This document shows positions 26,637 through 34,424 of a stretch of 35,929 nt of DNA, one piece after another; positions within the stretch are counted from its first letter, which is position 1, and each line of letters opens with the position of its first letter. The translations under genes and the position numbers were made by a program. Source of the DNA: Kiloniellaceae bacterium. GTDB lineage: Bacteria > Pseudomonadota > Alphaproteobacteria > Kiloniellales > J153. The stretch spans positions 1 through 35,929 of the forward strand of contig JAJFGI010000393.1 in NCBI GenBank assembly GCA_021776215.1, written 5' to 3'. Under the pieces are notes generated by a model. That model was not told the origin of the DNA. It worked only from the letters and a program-made list of their open reading frames with translations, and searched no databases.

Positions 26637-28366
26637 GCCGCACCCCGCACAGCCTGATTGACAAAATTCGCCTCCAGGATCGCCCGCGCCACATCCGGGC
26701 AAACCGAATTGCCGCACATGCGCACCTGGGCCGTAATCGAGAGCGGCTTGCCGTCGACAACGGGAGCGATGACGTAGCTGTCCGGGAACCCCTGGGCCCG
26801 GTACAATTCACGCGCGATCAGCATGCGCATACCGATGTCCGCGATCTGGTAGTCATGACCGGCCACGGTCACCAACCCAAACCGGTCCTTAGTCGAGAGT
26901 GTGTGGGCAGGCTCACCCAGCGCCTGCCCGAACGATTTGCCGAAATACTTCGTGAGAAACGCCCGAACCTCGGCAATATGATTGCCACCGGCCGTCACCG
27001 CTTTCATGGGCTGCAGCGGGTCACCGCCGCCGCCCACATTCGACCCGCGCAGGTGCGCCAGGTGAGACGTCACCAGCGCCGACTTGCCGCCCCCGCCGGC
27101 CGTGACCGTCCCGATCGGCTCACCACACCCGCTGCCCACACTGCGCCCGAATTGGCGGGTCAGATGCGCCGTGACGACGTTCTGTTGTGTGCCGCGCCCG
27201 GTGATGGTCGACATCGGCTTGCGGAAATCATGGCCGGTAACGCCTGTGTTGTGCTGCGCCAGGAACGCAGACACGAGGCTTGCCGCATTTCCAGACGGAA
27301 CGATCGTCTGAAAGGGTTGCTCCACTGATCGAGCTCGGGGATATTGTCCGTCGCGTTCTCCGTATCTTGGAACGAAGTAAGGTGCCGTCAGAGCAATGCC
27401 GCCGCCCTTGGGCTGGGCCGTAACTGTCCGCATCGGTTCATCCGCCGGCATCGCGCCAAACTTGGCACTGCTGTGCTGCACGTGCGTGAAATGCGGCATC
27501 ACCAGGCCATGGGCGTCCCGCGCCGCGGTCATGGTGTTGAAGGGCCGGTCCACCCCATGGCCCCGGAACCAGTCACCGCCGTGATTGCAGGTCACGATGA
27601 ACGGATCGGCCGCGTCGACCACATATTTGAACACCCCCCGCGCGATGCGCTTGAGCGTGTTTTCAGCCAGTGGCCGCCTGATCCTCAAGCCCCGAGCCTT
27701 GACGTCCTCCGGCGTCATGAAGATCGAATGCACCGGCACGGACCAGTCGATGCATTGCGCTGCCGTGGCGTAGGGTTTCAGTCCTGGACCATGCGTAGGT
27801 GTCGGCCAGACGATCGGCTGCCCGTCGCGCCGGGCAATCAGGTAGAGCCTGTTCCGGATTGTCGGCGCGCCATAGTCGCACGCGCGCAACTCGCGCCATT
27901 CCACCCGATAGCCGAACCCTTCAAGCATGCCCACCCAACGGTGAAAGAACGCCGCCTTGCGCGCCGGACACGGCTTGCCGTCGACCAGCGGCCCCCAGGT
28001 CTGGAATTCTTCGACATTCTCCAGGGCAATGATGCGCGGCCGCACCTGGTGCGCCCACTTGATCACCACCCAAGCCAGCCCCCGGATATCCTTGTCCACC
28101 GGCCGCCCGCCCTTGGCCTTGGAAAAGTGCTTGCAGTCCGGCGAGAACCACCCCAGCCCCACCGGCCGGCCGCCACACACGTCGCGCGGATCGACATCCC
28201 ACACCGATTCACAATAGTGCTTGGTATGGGGATGGTTCGCCGCGTGCATCGCGATCGCTTCCGGGTCGTGGTTGATGGCGATATCCGGCGACCGCCAGGC
28301 GGCCATCTCAATCCCGAGAGACGCCCCGCCCCCGCCTGCAAAATTGTCGACGATCAGCTCGGTCAA
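26633..28366 (-). CDS. DNA cytosine-5 methyltransferase (phage type)
   Basis: VDNFAGGGGASLGIEMA, WFSPDCKHFSKAKGG, ALENVEEF, QGFPDSYVI...KPLSITAQVRMCGNSVCPDVARAIL; likely TTG start at 28366 (TTGA overlap). Confidence 0.93.
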   Translation of the reverse strand: MTELIVDNFAGGGGASLGIEMAAWRSPDIAINHDPEAIAMHAANHPHTKHYCESVWDVDPRDVCGGRPVGLGWFSPDCKHFSKAKGGRPVDKDIRGLAWVVIKWAHQVRPRIIALENVEEFQTWGPLVDGKPCPARKAAFFHRWVGMLEGFGYRVEWRELRACDYGAPTIRNRLYLIARRDGQPIVWPTPTHGPGLKPYATAAQCIDWSVPVHSIFMTPEDVKARGLRIRRPLAENTLKRIARGVFKYVVDAADPFIVTCNHGGDWFRGHGVDRPFNTMTAARDAHGLVMPHFTHVQHSSAKFGAMPADEPMRTVTAQPKGGGIALTAPYFVPRYGERDGQYPRARSVEQPFQTIVPSGNAASLVSAFLAQHNTGVTGHDFRKPMSTITGRGTQQNVVTAHLTRQFGRSVGSGCGEPIGTVTAGGGGKSALVTSHLAHLRGSNVGGGGDPLQPMKAVTAGGNHIAEVRAFLTKYFGKSFGQALGEPAHTLSTKDRFGLVTVAGHDYQIADIGMRMLIARELYRAQGFPDSYVIAPVVDGKPLSITAQVRMCGNSVCPDVARAILEANFVNQAVRGAA

Positions 28367-28911
28367 ACCCCACCCTCCCATGGCAGGGTCCACGGCGCAC
28401 CCGCGACCAGGTCCTCCCGTCCCGCCGTGAAATGCACAAACGGCACCAGCTCATAAGGCAGATACAGCGGATGACTAGGTTGGCCCGCCTTGCTGACCTT
28501 CAGCGCATGCAGCGGCTTCCCATGTTCCAGCGCGATCTCGTAGACCAGGCGATGCCGGTCGAGAAACGACCCGTGATTGCCCCATGCCGCAATGATCCAG
28601 TCGTGCGTCGCAATCGCCGCGTCGAGCCATTGCCGCGTTTGCCGGCTGGGTGTGTGATGGCGTTTCAGGTCCGCCGGACTGGTCGCCCGCAAAGTGAACA
28701 GGTTAACGACGCGTATCCCGCCAAACCCCCATTGTCGCGACCGCGTCTCGATGCGCAATATGGTCGGATCGTCGGCCTTCTCATCCGCCGTCGACGGATT
28801 CAGCATGATCCAGACAATGTCCGGACGGTCCGCATTCCACTGCCGCCACAACAGGAACCGGTAGTTCCGGCACGGTGACATTTGGGCCCCGGCGCTGATG
28901 TAGTCGCTCAT
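28363..28911 (-). CDS. DUF1643 family protein
   Basis: YRFLLWRQWNADRPDIVWIMLNPSTADEKADDPTILRIETRSRQWGFGGIRVVNLFTLRATSPADL. Confidence 0.9.
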   Translation of the reverse strand: MSDYISAGAQMSPCRNYRFLLWRQWNADRPDIVWIMLNPSTADEKADDPTILRIETRSRQWGFGGIRVVNLFTLRATSPADLKRHHTPSRQTRQWLDAAIATHDWIIAAWGNHGSFLDRHRLVYEIALEHGKPLHALKVSKAGQPSHPLYLPYELVPFVHFTAGREDLVAGAPWTLPWEGGV

Positions 28912-29027
28912 TGCGTCATCCCCTCGATCGACGGCCCGACAAAGAAAACAGCGCTTGCCAGAAGGACTGTCACTGCAATCAGAAAGACAAATCCGCCGAA
29001 CACGAGATCGTTGGGCCGGTTGTTCAT
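28908..29027 (-). CDS. 39-aa single-TM membrane protein
   Basis: MNNRPNDLVFGGFVFLIAVTVLLASAVFFVGPSIEGMTQ*; stop overlaps the DUF1643 start (ATGA); below ORF-track cutoff. Confidence 0.65.
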   Translation of the reverse strand: MNNRPNDLVFGGFVFLIAVTVLLASAVFFVGPSIEGMTQ

Positions 29028-29077
29028 GGCAACCGCCCTGCTTTACTTGTTAATCCTGGTCGTCTACAGAAATTGAA

Positions 29078-30178
29078 ATGAAAAAAGTTAGTCGAACTGA
29101 GGCGATCTTTGCAGGGGCGTGGCTTGGCATCATCTTGATGACAATCGTCGGCGGCTTCATTGTCTATCGATTTATCCCCAATCCAAATATTTGGGATGAA
29201 ACCCAATCCAATATTGCCCGAAACTATGGCTTGCTTGTCGCGGCGTCGGTTGCTCTCATTTTGGGTGCCTGGCGTGCTTGGACAGCACAGATTCAAGCGA
29301 ACACTGCAAACGAGCAAAGCAAGATTGCCAACCGTCAGGCCGTCACTGCCGAGTCTGGGTACAACATCGATTGGTTTCAGAAGGGTGTTCAAATGCTTGC
29401 TGCCGAAACGGCCGAAGAACGCATGGTAGGCATTGCCACCCTCGCGAAACTCGCAACAGACGCACCGGATGGCTACGGAAAGCTTGTATTTAATGAACTC
29501 TTTGTCTTTATCGATAGAAATGCCCATTTCTTCACCGAAACCGCCGAAATCGGTGATATTGATTGGAGCAACTACAATGAACAACGCGACGTTAATGCTG
29601 CCCTGAACCAAGTTCTTGAATTGGCGAAATTCAACGATACTAATTCCCGTCATATTTCTTACAGAGTATTTGTATCCGGAACTAGTAATAACGTCACATT
29701 TCCAGACAGATTTATTACTAATAGTCACTTCATAAACTTTCAATTTAGAAATTGCATATCTTCTAATATTGACATTTCTCAACACATTTTCGTGAAATGC
29801 ACATTCGAACACTTGAGATATGATGTGATTGAGACCATACGTGCTGATTGTATTCTCGAGTGTCGTTTTTACCACTGCGACTTTACAAATAGAGATTTCA
29901 ATTCTCTTGCAGGTAGTCAGAAAGAGATGCGAATTGAGAAAGTTTTCAGATGCAACATATCTGGCTGCAGATTTGGCAAATGGTGGCCCCCTTGGCGCCT
30001 TCAAAGCCGCATAGACAGATGTTGGGCTTGGGCCGATAACCCTCCAAGTCTGCTGGAACTCGACATAAGCGAACTTGATGTGACACTTTATGATGCGAGC
30101 GCTCGATCCGATTACAACTACAACAGACAGACCGGTAGCCCAGATTCTGCATTCATAGTGTCGGGACCGCAAACGTAA
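29078..30178 (+). CDS. Membrane protein with two N-terminal TMs and pentapeptide-repeat-like C-terminus (cargo/moron candidate)
   Basis: AIFAGAWLGIILMTIVGGFIVYRFI and NYGLLVAASVALILGAWRAWTAQIQ; FQKGVQMLAAETAEERMVGIATLAKLATDAPDGYGKLVFNELFVFI; then ITNSHFINFQFRNCISSNIDISQHIFVKCTFEHL...CILECRFYHCDFTNRDF; visibly AT-rich, opposite strand. Confidence 0.8.
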   Translation: MKKVSRTEAIFAGAWLGIILMTIVGGFIVYRFIPNPNIWDETQSNIARNYGLLVAASVALILGAWRAWTAQIQANTANEQSKIANRQAVTAESGYNIDWFQKGVQMLAAETAEERMVGIATLAKLATDAPDGYGKLVFNELFVFIDRNAHFFTETAEIGDIDWSNYNEQRDVNAALNQVLELAKFNDTNSRHISYRVFVSGTSNNVTFPDRFITNSHFINFQFRNCISSNIDISQHIFVKCTFEHLRYDVIETIRADCILECRFYHCDFTNRDFNSLAGSQKEMRIEKVFRCNISGCRFGKWWPPWRLQSRIDRCWAWADNPPSLLELDISELDVTLYDASARSDYNYNRQTGSPDSAFIVSGPQT

Positions 30179-30198
30179 GCCCGGAATCGGAGCTTCCA

Positions 30199-30855
30199 TC
30201 ACACACCCCTCCCTGCCGTCCTCAACCGATGCGGCCCGTCATAGTCGCCCGCCCGTTCCAGCGCCTTCCGGCACGGCGGGATCCATACCGGCGGCCGCGC
30301 CGCCTCGCCCTTGATCCACACCAGCCAGACGTAGGCCGTGGCGGTCGAAGCATCCGGATCGACACGGCCCTTGACCAGCGGCACCCGCTCGGCGAAGTGG
30401 GCGACGATCGTCGGCGGGCCGATGGCGTAAAGCCGCTCATATCGCCCCACGCCTTCCAGGAACCCCGCCCGCACGAACACGGCCACACCTTTGGTCGCCA
30501 CGTCGAAGGCGCGCACGATGAACTGTTCGGCCAGCCGGAACGGCGGGTTGAACGCCACCCAGTCGTGCCGGGCGATGTCGCCGGGAAACAGGAAGTCGAT
30601 CACCGGTGCGCCGATGCCGTAGTCGAAGATGTCCGACCCGTTCACCAGCTGGAAATAGTCGGCAAGCCCGTGCGCCAGATAGCCCCGGTTGATGGTCGGC
30701 TCCAGCAGGTCGCACCCTTGCGTCAGGCCGGGCAGTACATGCTCGCAAAGCGCCCGCCCCGCCCAGGGCTGTGTGGGAAAGTCGTCGAGACTGTCATGGG
30801 GCTCGACCCGCTGCGCCATCACCGCGCTTGACGTGTTCTGCCCCGGTCCCCTCAT
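30199..30855 (-). CDS. SAM-dependent DNA N6-adenine methyltransferase-like protein (NPPF)
   Basis: Start MRGPGQNTSSAVMAQRVEPHDSLDDFPTQPWAGRALCEHVLPGL...LLEPTINRGYLAHGLADYF...VAFNPPFRLAEQFIVRAF; ATGA overlap at 30855. Confidence 0.82.
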   Translation of the reverse strand: MRGPGQNTSSAVMAQRVEPHDSLDDFPTQPWAGRALCEHVLPGLTQGCDLLEPTINRGYLAHGLADYFQLVNGSDIFDYGIGAPVIDFLFPGDIARHDWVAFNPPFRLAEQFIVRAFDVATKGVAVFVRAGFLEGVGRYERLYAIGPPTIVAHFAERVPLVKGRVDPDASTATAYVWLVWIKGEAARPPVWIPPCRKALERAGDYDGPHRLRTAGRGV

Positions 30856-31202
30856 GCCATCGAGTCCCGCTGGTACCACGGCGCATCGCCTTCCGCATCG
30901 CCAGGCTGGACAGCCACGTCGCGCAGCCCCCGATAGTAATCCGCCGCCACCCCCCGGGCCGCCCGCAACAGATCGATCGTCGCCGGCGTCACGCCGCGCT
31001 TGAGGGCGCACGCGGCCGCGACCCGCATCACGGTTTCCACGTCGGCCAGGTCGACCGACCCGTCCAGCAACGGCGGCGGCGGCATGGCCTCAAGTGCCGT
31101 GCGCAACGCCTGCACCCGTTCCGGTGTCGCCCCGCGCACGCCCCCGGTGGCAAGAACCGCGATCGCCCCGAACAGCCGGGTCTGTGGCGAGGTCCGCGTC
31201 AT
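30852..31202 (-). CDS. Hypothetical phage protein
   Basis: 116 aa, overlaps on both sides in operon. Confidence 0.7.
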   Translation of the reverse strand: MTRTSPQTRLFGAIAVLATGGVRGATPERVQALRTALEAMPPPPLLDGSVDLADVETVMRVAAACALKRGVTPATIDLLRAARGVAADYYRGLRDVAVQPGDAEGDAPWYQRDSMA

Positions 31203-31378
31203 GACCCGCCCCGCCTGTCTTCGCCGGCCAGCGCCGCCGCAATCTGCAGGTTGAACGTCAGCGCTTTCCGGCGGTCGATCCCGATCACGACCTCCGACCC
31301 GTCAACCCGCACCACCAGCTCCAGCAACCTGTCGGCCTTGTACTCGCCGGTCTCGCGCAGGAAGGTCATGTCCGGCAT
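31199..31378 (-). CDS. Hypothetical 59-aa protein
   Basis: MPDMTFLRETGEYKADRLLELVVRVDGSEVVIGIDRRKALTFNLQIAAALAGEDRRGGS*; ATGA overlaps on both sides; just below ORF-track cutoff. Confidence 0.75.
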   Translation of the reverse strand: MPDMTFLRETGEYKADRLLELVVRVDGSEVVIGIDRRKALTFNLQIAAALAGEDRRGGS

Positions 31379-31698
31379 CAGGCATCACCCCCGATGATTC
31401 CGATCGCCCGGTCGAGCGCCATGCCGAGCAGCCCGGCGGCCACGCCCGCCTCGTTGCGTTCGAACGCCCGGGCCAGCACGTCCGCCGGGCACCCGTGCTG
31501 CAGGGCCAGCGACACGGCGATCGCCGCATCGTGTGTCATCACCGCCAGTTCGGTGCCCGACTTGTCGCAATCGATGAAGATCTCACCCAGGCCTCCATCC
31601 GCACCGGCCGAGACCATCACCGTGTAGTTGAAATTGCCGTGGCGGATCTCGAACGTGTCCGAGCCGCGGCGGTTGGCAAGGCGGGCACGCCCGGTCAT
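31378..31698 (-). CDS. TSCPD-domain-like protein (class II ribonucleotide reductase C-terminal-like)
   Basis: NFNYTVMVSAGADGGLGEIFIDCDKSGTELAVMTHDAAIAVSLALQHGCPADVLARAFERN. Confidence 0.75.
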   Translation of the reverse strand: MTGRARLANRRGSDTFEIRHGNFNYTVMVSAGADGGLGEIFIDCDKSGTELAVMTHDAAIAVSLALQHGCPADVLARAFERNEAGVAAGLLGMALDRAIGIIGGDA

Positions 31699-32135
31699 GA
31701 CCCAACCGCCCGGGGATTGTAATAATCCCCGTAACCCGCCTCGAACATCCGGGCCACGAACTTGTCGTCGCCCTTGGGCAGATCCCTTGACTTGCGGCGC
31801 GGCCCGGCTTCCAGGGTGACCGCGTCAACCGGCAGGTCCAGCGCCTTGAGCCGCCGCACGATAGTGCGTGTGGCAAAACCCAGCTTGCGGGCCAATGCGC
31901 GGACGCTCCAGCCCCTGGCATAGCCAGCCCGCAGCGCCCGATCGCGTTCCGCCGTCCAGACCGCCCCTTGTTCCTTCACGCCAGGGCCGAGATTCATGTA
32001 CCGTGCCTTGGCGCGCACCTGGTCGCCGCTTCGGACCAGATCGTAGGCGATTTCCGATGCGGGTTTCACGCCCCACCACTTGACCAGATAGGCGTTTTCC
32101 CGGTCAGACCATGGTGTGTGTCCCTCACGCGGCAT
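31695..32135 (-). CDS. GcrA/SANT-like DNA-binding protein
   Basis: PWSDRENAYLVKWWGVKPASEIAYDL... and WTAERDRALRAGYARGWSVRALARKLGFATRTIVRRLKAL (HTH). Confidence 0.65.
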   Translation of the reverse strand: MPREGHTPWSDRENAYLVKWWGVKPASEIAYDLVRSGDQVRAKARYMNLGPGVKEQGAVWTAERDRALRAGYARGWSVRALARKLGFATRTIVRRLKALDLPVDAVTLEAGPRRKSRDLPKGDDKFVARMFEAGYGDYYNPRAVGS

Positions 32136-32138
32136 AGG

Positions 32139-32552
32139 TCAATCCTCGATGGCCCTGTTGAGCCGTTCCGTAGCCGCCGCGAGGACATTCGTCGCCGCAG
32201 TAATTTCCCTCACAGTGTCCGTGAGGTCACACAGGTATTTGGGCTCTTCAACCGAATCGGTGTTCACTGCGGACGTTTCGCCGACAGCGGCAGGTCGCGT
32301 TTGCTCGTCGTCGAGCCGCCCCCGCAACTCGTCGGCACAACGGCTGAGAACGGCGGCAAGGTGTTCGCAACCGCTCACATCGAGACGATATGTTTCGTAG
32401 TGGTCTTGTTTGTTTCGGACGTAGAGACGAACACAGTCGTGACCATCGACGTCCGCCCGAATCCAGACCGTCTGGGACGTGCGGATGGAAACGCCGCTGT
32501 CCGTCAAACTGATACGAGGAGATTTGGAATTGTTACGAGAATTTTCAGCCAT
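32139..32552 (-). CDS. Hypothetical protein
   Basis: 137 aa, SD-like AAGGA upstream. Confidence 0.65.
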   Translation of the reverse strand: MAENSRNNSKSPRISLTDSGVSIRTSQTVWIRADVDGHDCVRLYVRNKQDHYETYRLDVSGCEHLAAVLSRCADELRGRLDDEQTRPAAVGETSAVNTDSVEEPKYLCDLTDTVREITAATNVLAAATERLNRAIED

Positions 32553-32760
32553 ACCGAAGGTCCTTACTGTTGATGAGTTGTGGACGGAATTGAAGCTGGC
32601 CCACGATGAGATGCTGATGGTTCGTGGCTACCAGTCCGAAGCGGAGGAGAAATGGCAAAAGATTGAGGATAATCACGGCACGTACGACGACCACGGCAAC
32701 GTGACCTTGTCCGCCACGTGCCCGGCTTGTGGTGCCGATGTCCCGATCGATGACGACTGA
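32479..32760 (+). CDS. Small CxxC-containing protein; start uncertain (true start likely downstream of 32552)
   Basis: ...LTVDELWTELKLAHDEMLMVRGYQSEAEEKWQKIEDNHGTYDDHGNVTLSATCPACGADVPIDDD; ORF 5' end overlaps the divergent 32139..32552 gene. Confidence 0.5.
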   Translation: MRMETPLSVKLIRGDLELLREFSAIPKVLTVDELWTELKLAHDEMLMVRGYQSEAEEKWQKIEDNHGTYDDHGNVTLSATCPACGADVPIDDD

Positions 32761-32768
32761 CACCTGCA

Positions 32769-33239
32769 TCACCCCTCCCCCGCCGCCATCGTTTCCACCA
32801 GCGCGATCAGGGCGGCCATCTCCGTGATCGCCTCCAGCCCCTCGCGCTTGATCGCCTGGGCTTCGCGTTCCGTGATCGTGTTGTCGGCCATGGACTCGAC
32901 CGTCCGCGCCACCAGATCGGAGTGTTCGCGCACCGACCTGGCCAACTGGTCGGGCAGCGCTTCCGGATCGCGGCACGCCAGCGGAATGAACACGCCGCCG
33001 GCGGCTGCAGTCTGCCACTGGGTCACGATCGGGTCGCCGCAGAACGCCTCGAGCGAGCGCACCACGTCCGACGGCATCGAAACATCGGCGTGGGTCGGGT
33101 CGGTGTACTTGTGGATCTGCGCCGGCGACACCCGGCAGACTTCCGACGCGCTGACCTCGCCGCCGCAGGCCTGCACCAGACGCAGCACGGCGTCTTTCAG
33201 GGATCCGCCCGGACGGGGCACGGCAGGCTTTCTAGGCAT
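32769..33239 (-). CDS. CII-like / phage regulatory DNA-binding protein
   Basis: Start MPRKPAVPRPGGSLKDAVLRLVQACGGEVSASEVCRVSPAQIHKYTDPTHADVSMPSDVVRSLEAFCGDPIVTQWQ; SD GGAGG upstream. Confidence 0.7.
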   Translation of the reverse strand: MPRKPAVPRPGGSLKDAVLRLVQACGGEVSASEVCRVSPAQIHKYTDPTHADVSMPSDVVRSLEAFCGDPIVTQWQTAAAGGVFIPLACRDPEALPDQLARSVREHSDLVARTVESMADNTITEREAQAIKREGLEAITEMAALIALVETMAAGEG

Positions 33240-33340
33240 GCGCGCCTCCGTCACAGACAACCGACGATCCGCCTTGCGGCGAATCGTCGGCGCCGTCATC
33301 CTGTGAAGTTTCCAAACCAAACACAGGAGACATCTGTACG

Positions 33341-33670
33341 ATGAAGTATGCTGTCACCGAAGAAATCGCGACAATTGAAAACGCAACGATTGACTTCGAT
33401 CTGTACAAGATGGTCGAGGAGGAGATCGACACAACCTGGCGCGCCATCGACGTGAAAATGCACCTCATTCTCCCTGTCGACGGGAACATCGATTCCGAAG
33501 ACCCAAACAGCCGTGCTGACTTTTCCGTGCAGTTTCTCATGCCGTCGCACGGTGACGGACCGGAGACCACGATGGGTGATTTCGAGGCACGTGTCTGGGA
33601 GCGGCTGACAGCAATCGCCGAAGCCATTTCCAAGGCTGTCGCCGCTTCACCCCGGGACTCAGGTCTCTGA
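33341..33670 (+). CDS. Hypothetical acidic 109-aa protein
   Basis: SD AGGAGA upstream of ATG 33341; ordinary composition. Confidence 0.65.
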   Translation: MKYAVTEEIATIENATIDFDLYKMVEEEIDTTWRAIDVKMHLILPVDGNIDSEDPNSRADFSVQFLMPSHGDGPETTMGDFEARVWERLTAIAEAISKAVAASPRDSGL

Positions 33671-33679
33671 GACATTACG

Positions 33680-33865
33680 TCAGTCCTCCGGGGCGATGCG
33701 TTCATAGGTCATCGGCCCCGTCTGCCTGAAGTGCCGCTTGTTGTAGTCGCGAAACCGCTTGGGAAGCCGCCGCATCTTCGCAGCGTGTTCAACCTCCTTC
33801 TGCACCTGGTTGAGATGGGGCCGGAGCCGTTCGGCAAGCCACCTGAAAATCCGTTCAGTCAACAT
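33680..33865 (-). CDS. Hypothetical small basic protein
   Basis: MLTERIFRWLAERLRPHLNQVQKEVEHAAKMRRLPKRFRDYNKRHFRQTGPMTYERIAPED; start overlaps the end of the upstream gene. Confidence 0.6.
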   Translation of the reverse strand: MLTERIFRWLAERLRPHLNQVQKEVEHAAKMRRLPKRFRDYNKRHFRQTGPMTYERIAPED

Positions 33866-34022
33866 CTTTGAGTACCTCACCTTTTCTAAGACCGAGAACT
33901 TTGATCAACCTTGCCGGCAGCGGTTGACCGCGCGGCGGCTCCACCGCGTGAACCAGCGCAACTCCATCGAGCTTCACGACATCCGCTGCAGGCTTGCCCG
34001 TATCTGTCCGCCGCTCACGCAT
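33855..34022 (-). CDS. Hypothetical 55-aa protein
   Basis: MRERRTDTGKPAADVVKLDGVALVHAVEPPRGQPLPARLIKVLGLRKGEVLKDVD; overlaps the stop of the cro-like gene. Confidence 0.55.
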   Translation of the reverse strand: MRERRTDTGKPAADVVKLDGVALVHAVEPPRGQPLPARLIKVLGLRKGEVLKDVD

Positions 34023-34332
34023 GGGCGGCCTCCTTTTCGTCCGTGGATGAATAGGCGGGGCTTTCGTCGGTGACGGCGGCAGGTGATTCGGGCAGGGTGT
34101 CGGGATGACAAACCTTGCCCTTGCTCCTGAGCCATTCGATTCGGGTTTCGTGCAAATCGTTAGGCGAGACCGCGCCATTGGTAACCAACCTGATTCTCTC
34201 AACAATCTCCGCTCGCGGCATTGCCTCACCAGCCGCATACTTTTGTGCCTGACGCGCACTAGACACCCCAATCAACGTAGCCAGGGCCTCATAGGTGAGA
34301 CCTTCATTTGTTCTGAAATCCTCAAGAATCAT
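34015..34332 (-). CDS. Cro-like HTH regulator
   Basis: MILEDFRTNEGLTYEALATLIGVSSARQAQKYAAGEAMPRAEIVERIRLVT; divergent from the S24 repressor. Confidence 0.75.
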   Translation of the reverse strand: MILEDFRTNEGLTYEALATLIGVSSARQAQKYAAGEAMPRAEIVERIRLVTNGAVSPNDLHETRIEWLRSKGKVCHPDTLPESPAAVTDESPAYSSTDEKEAAHA

Positions 34333-34342
34333 ATGAGTCTTA

Positions 34343-34414
34343 TGGCTAATTTAGCCATACATGTAAAGATGTCGTGGGTCTTTTAGCCATGTTTTTTTGT
34401 GGCTATTTAAGCCA
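34343..34414. promoter_or_regulatory. Three operator-like dyads between cro-like and cI-like genes (OR-like)
   Basis: TGGCTAATTTAGCCA 34343-34357; TGGGTCTTTTAGCCA 34375-34389; TGGCTATTTAAGCCA 34400-34414. Confidence 0.82.
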
Positions 34415-34424
34415 AGCTATTGCA

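Noticed and set aside
29024-30202. 392-aa minus-strand ORF antisense to the 29078..30178 gene
   Set aside because: Shadow ORF; the plus-strand reading has TM helices and a recognisable domain pattern, while the antisense protein has no coherent motif.
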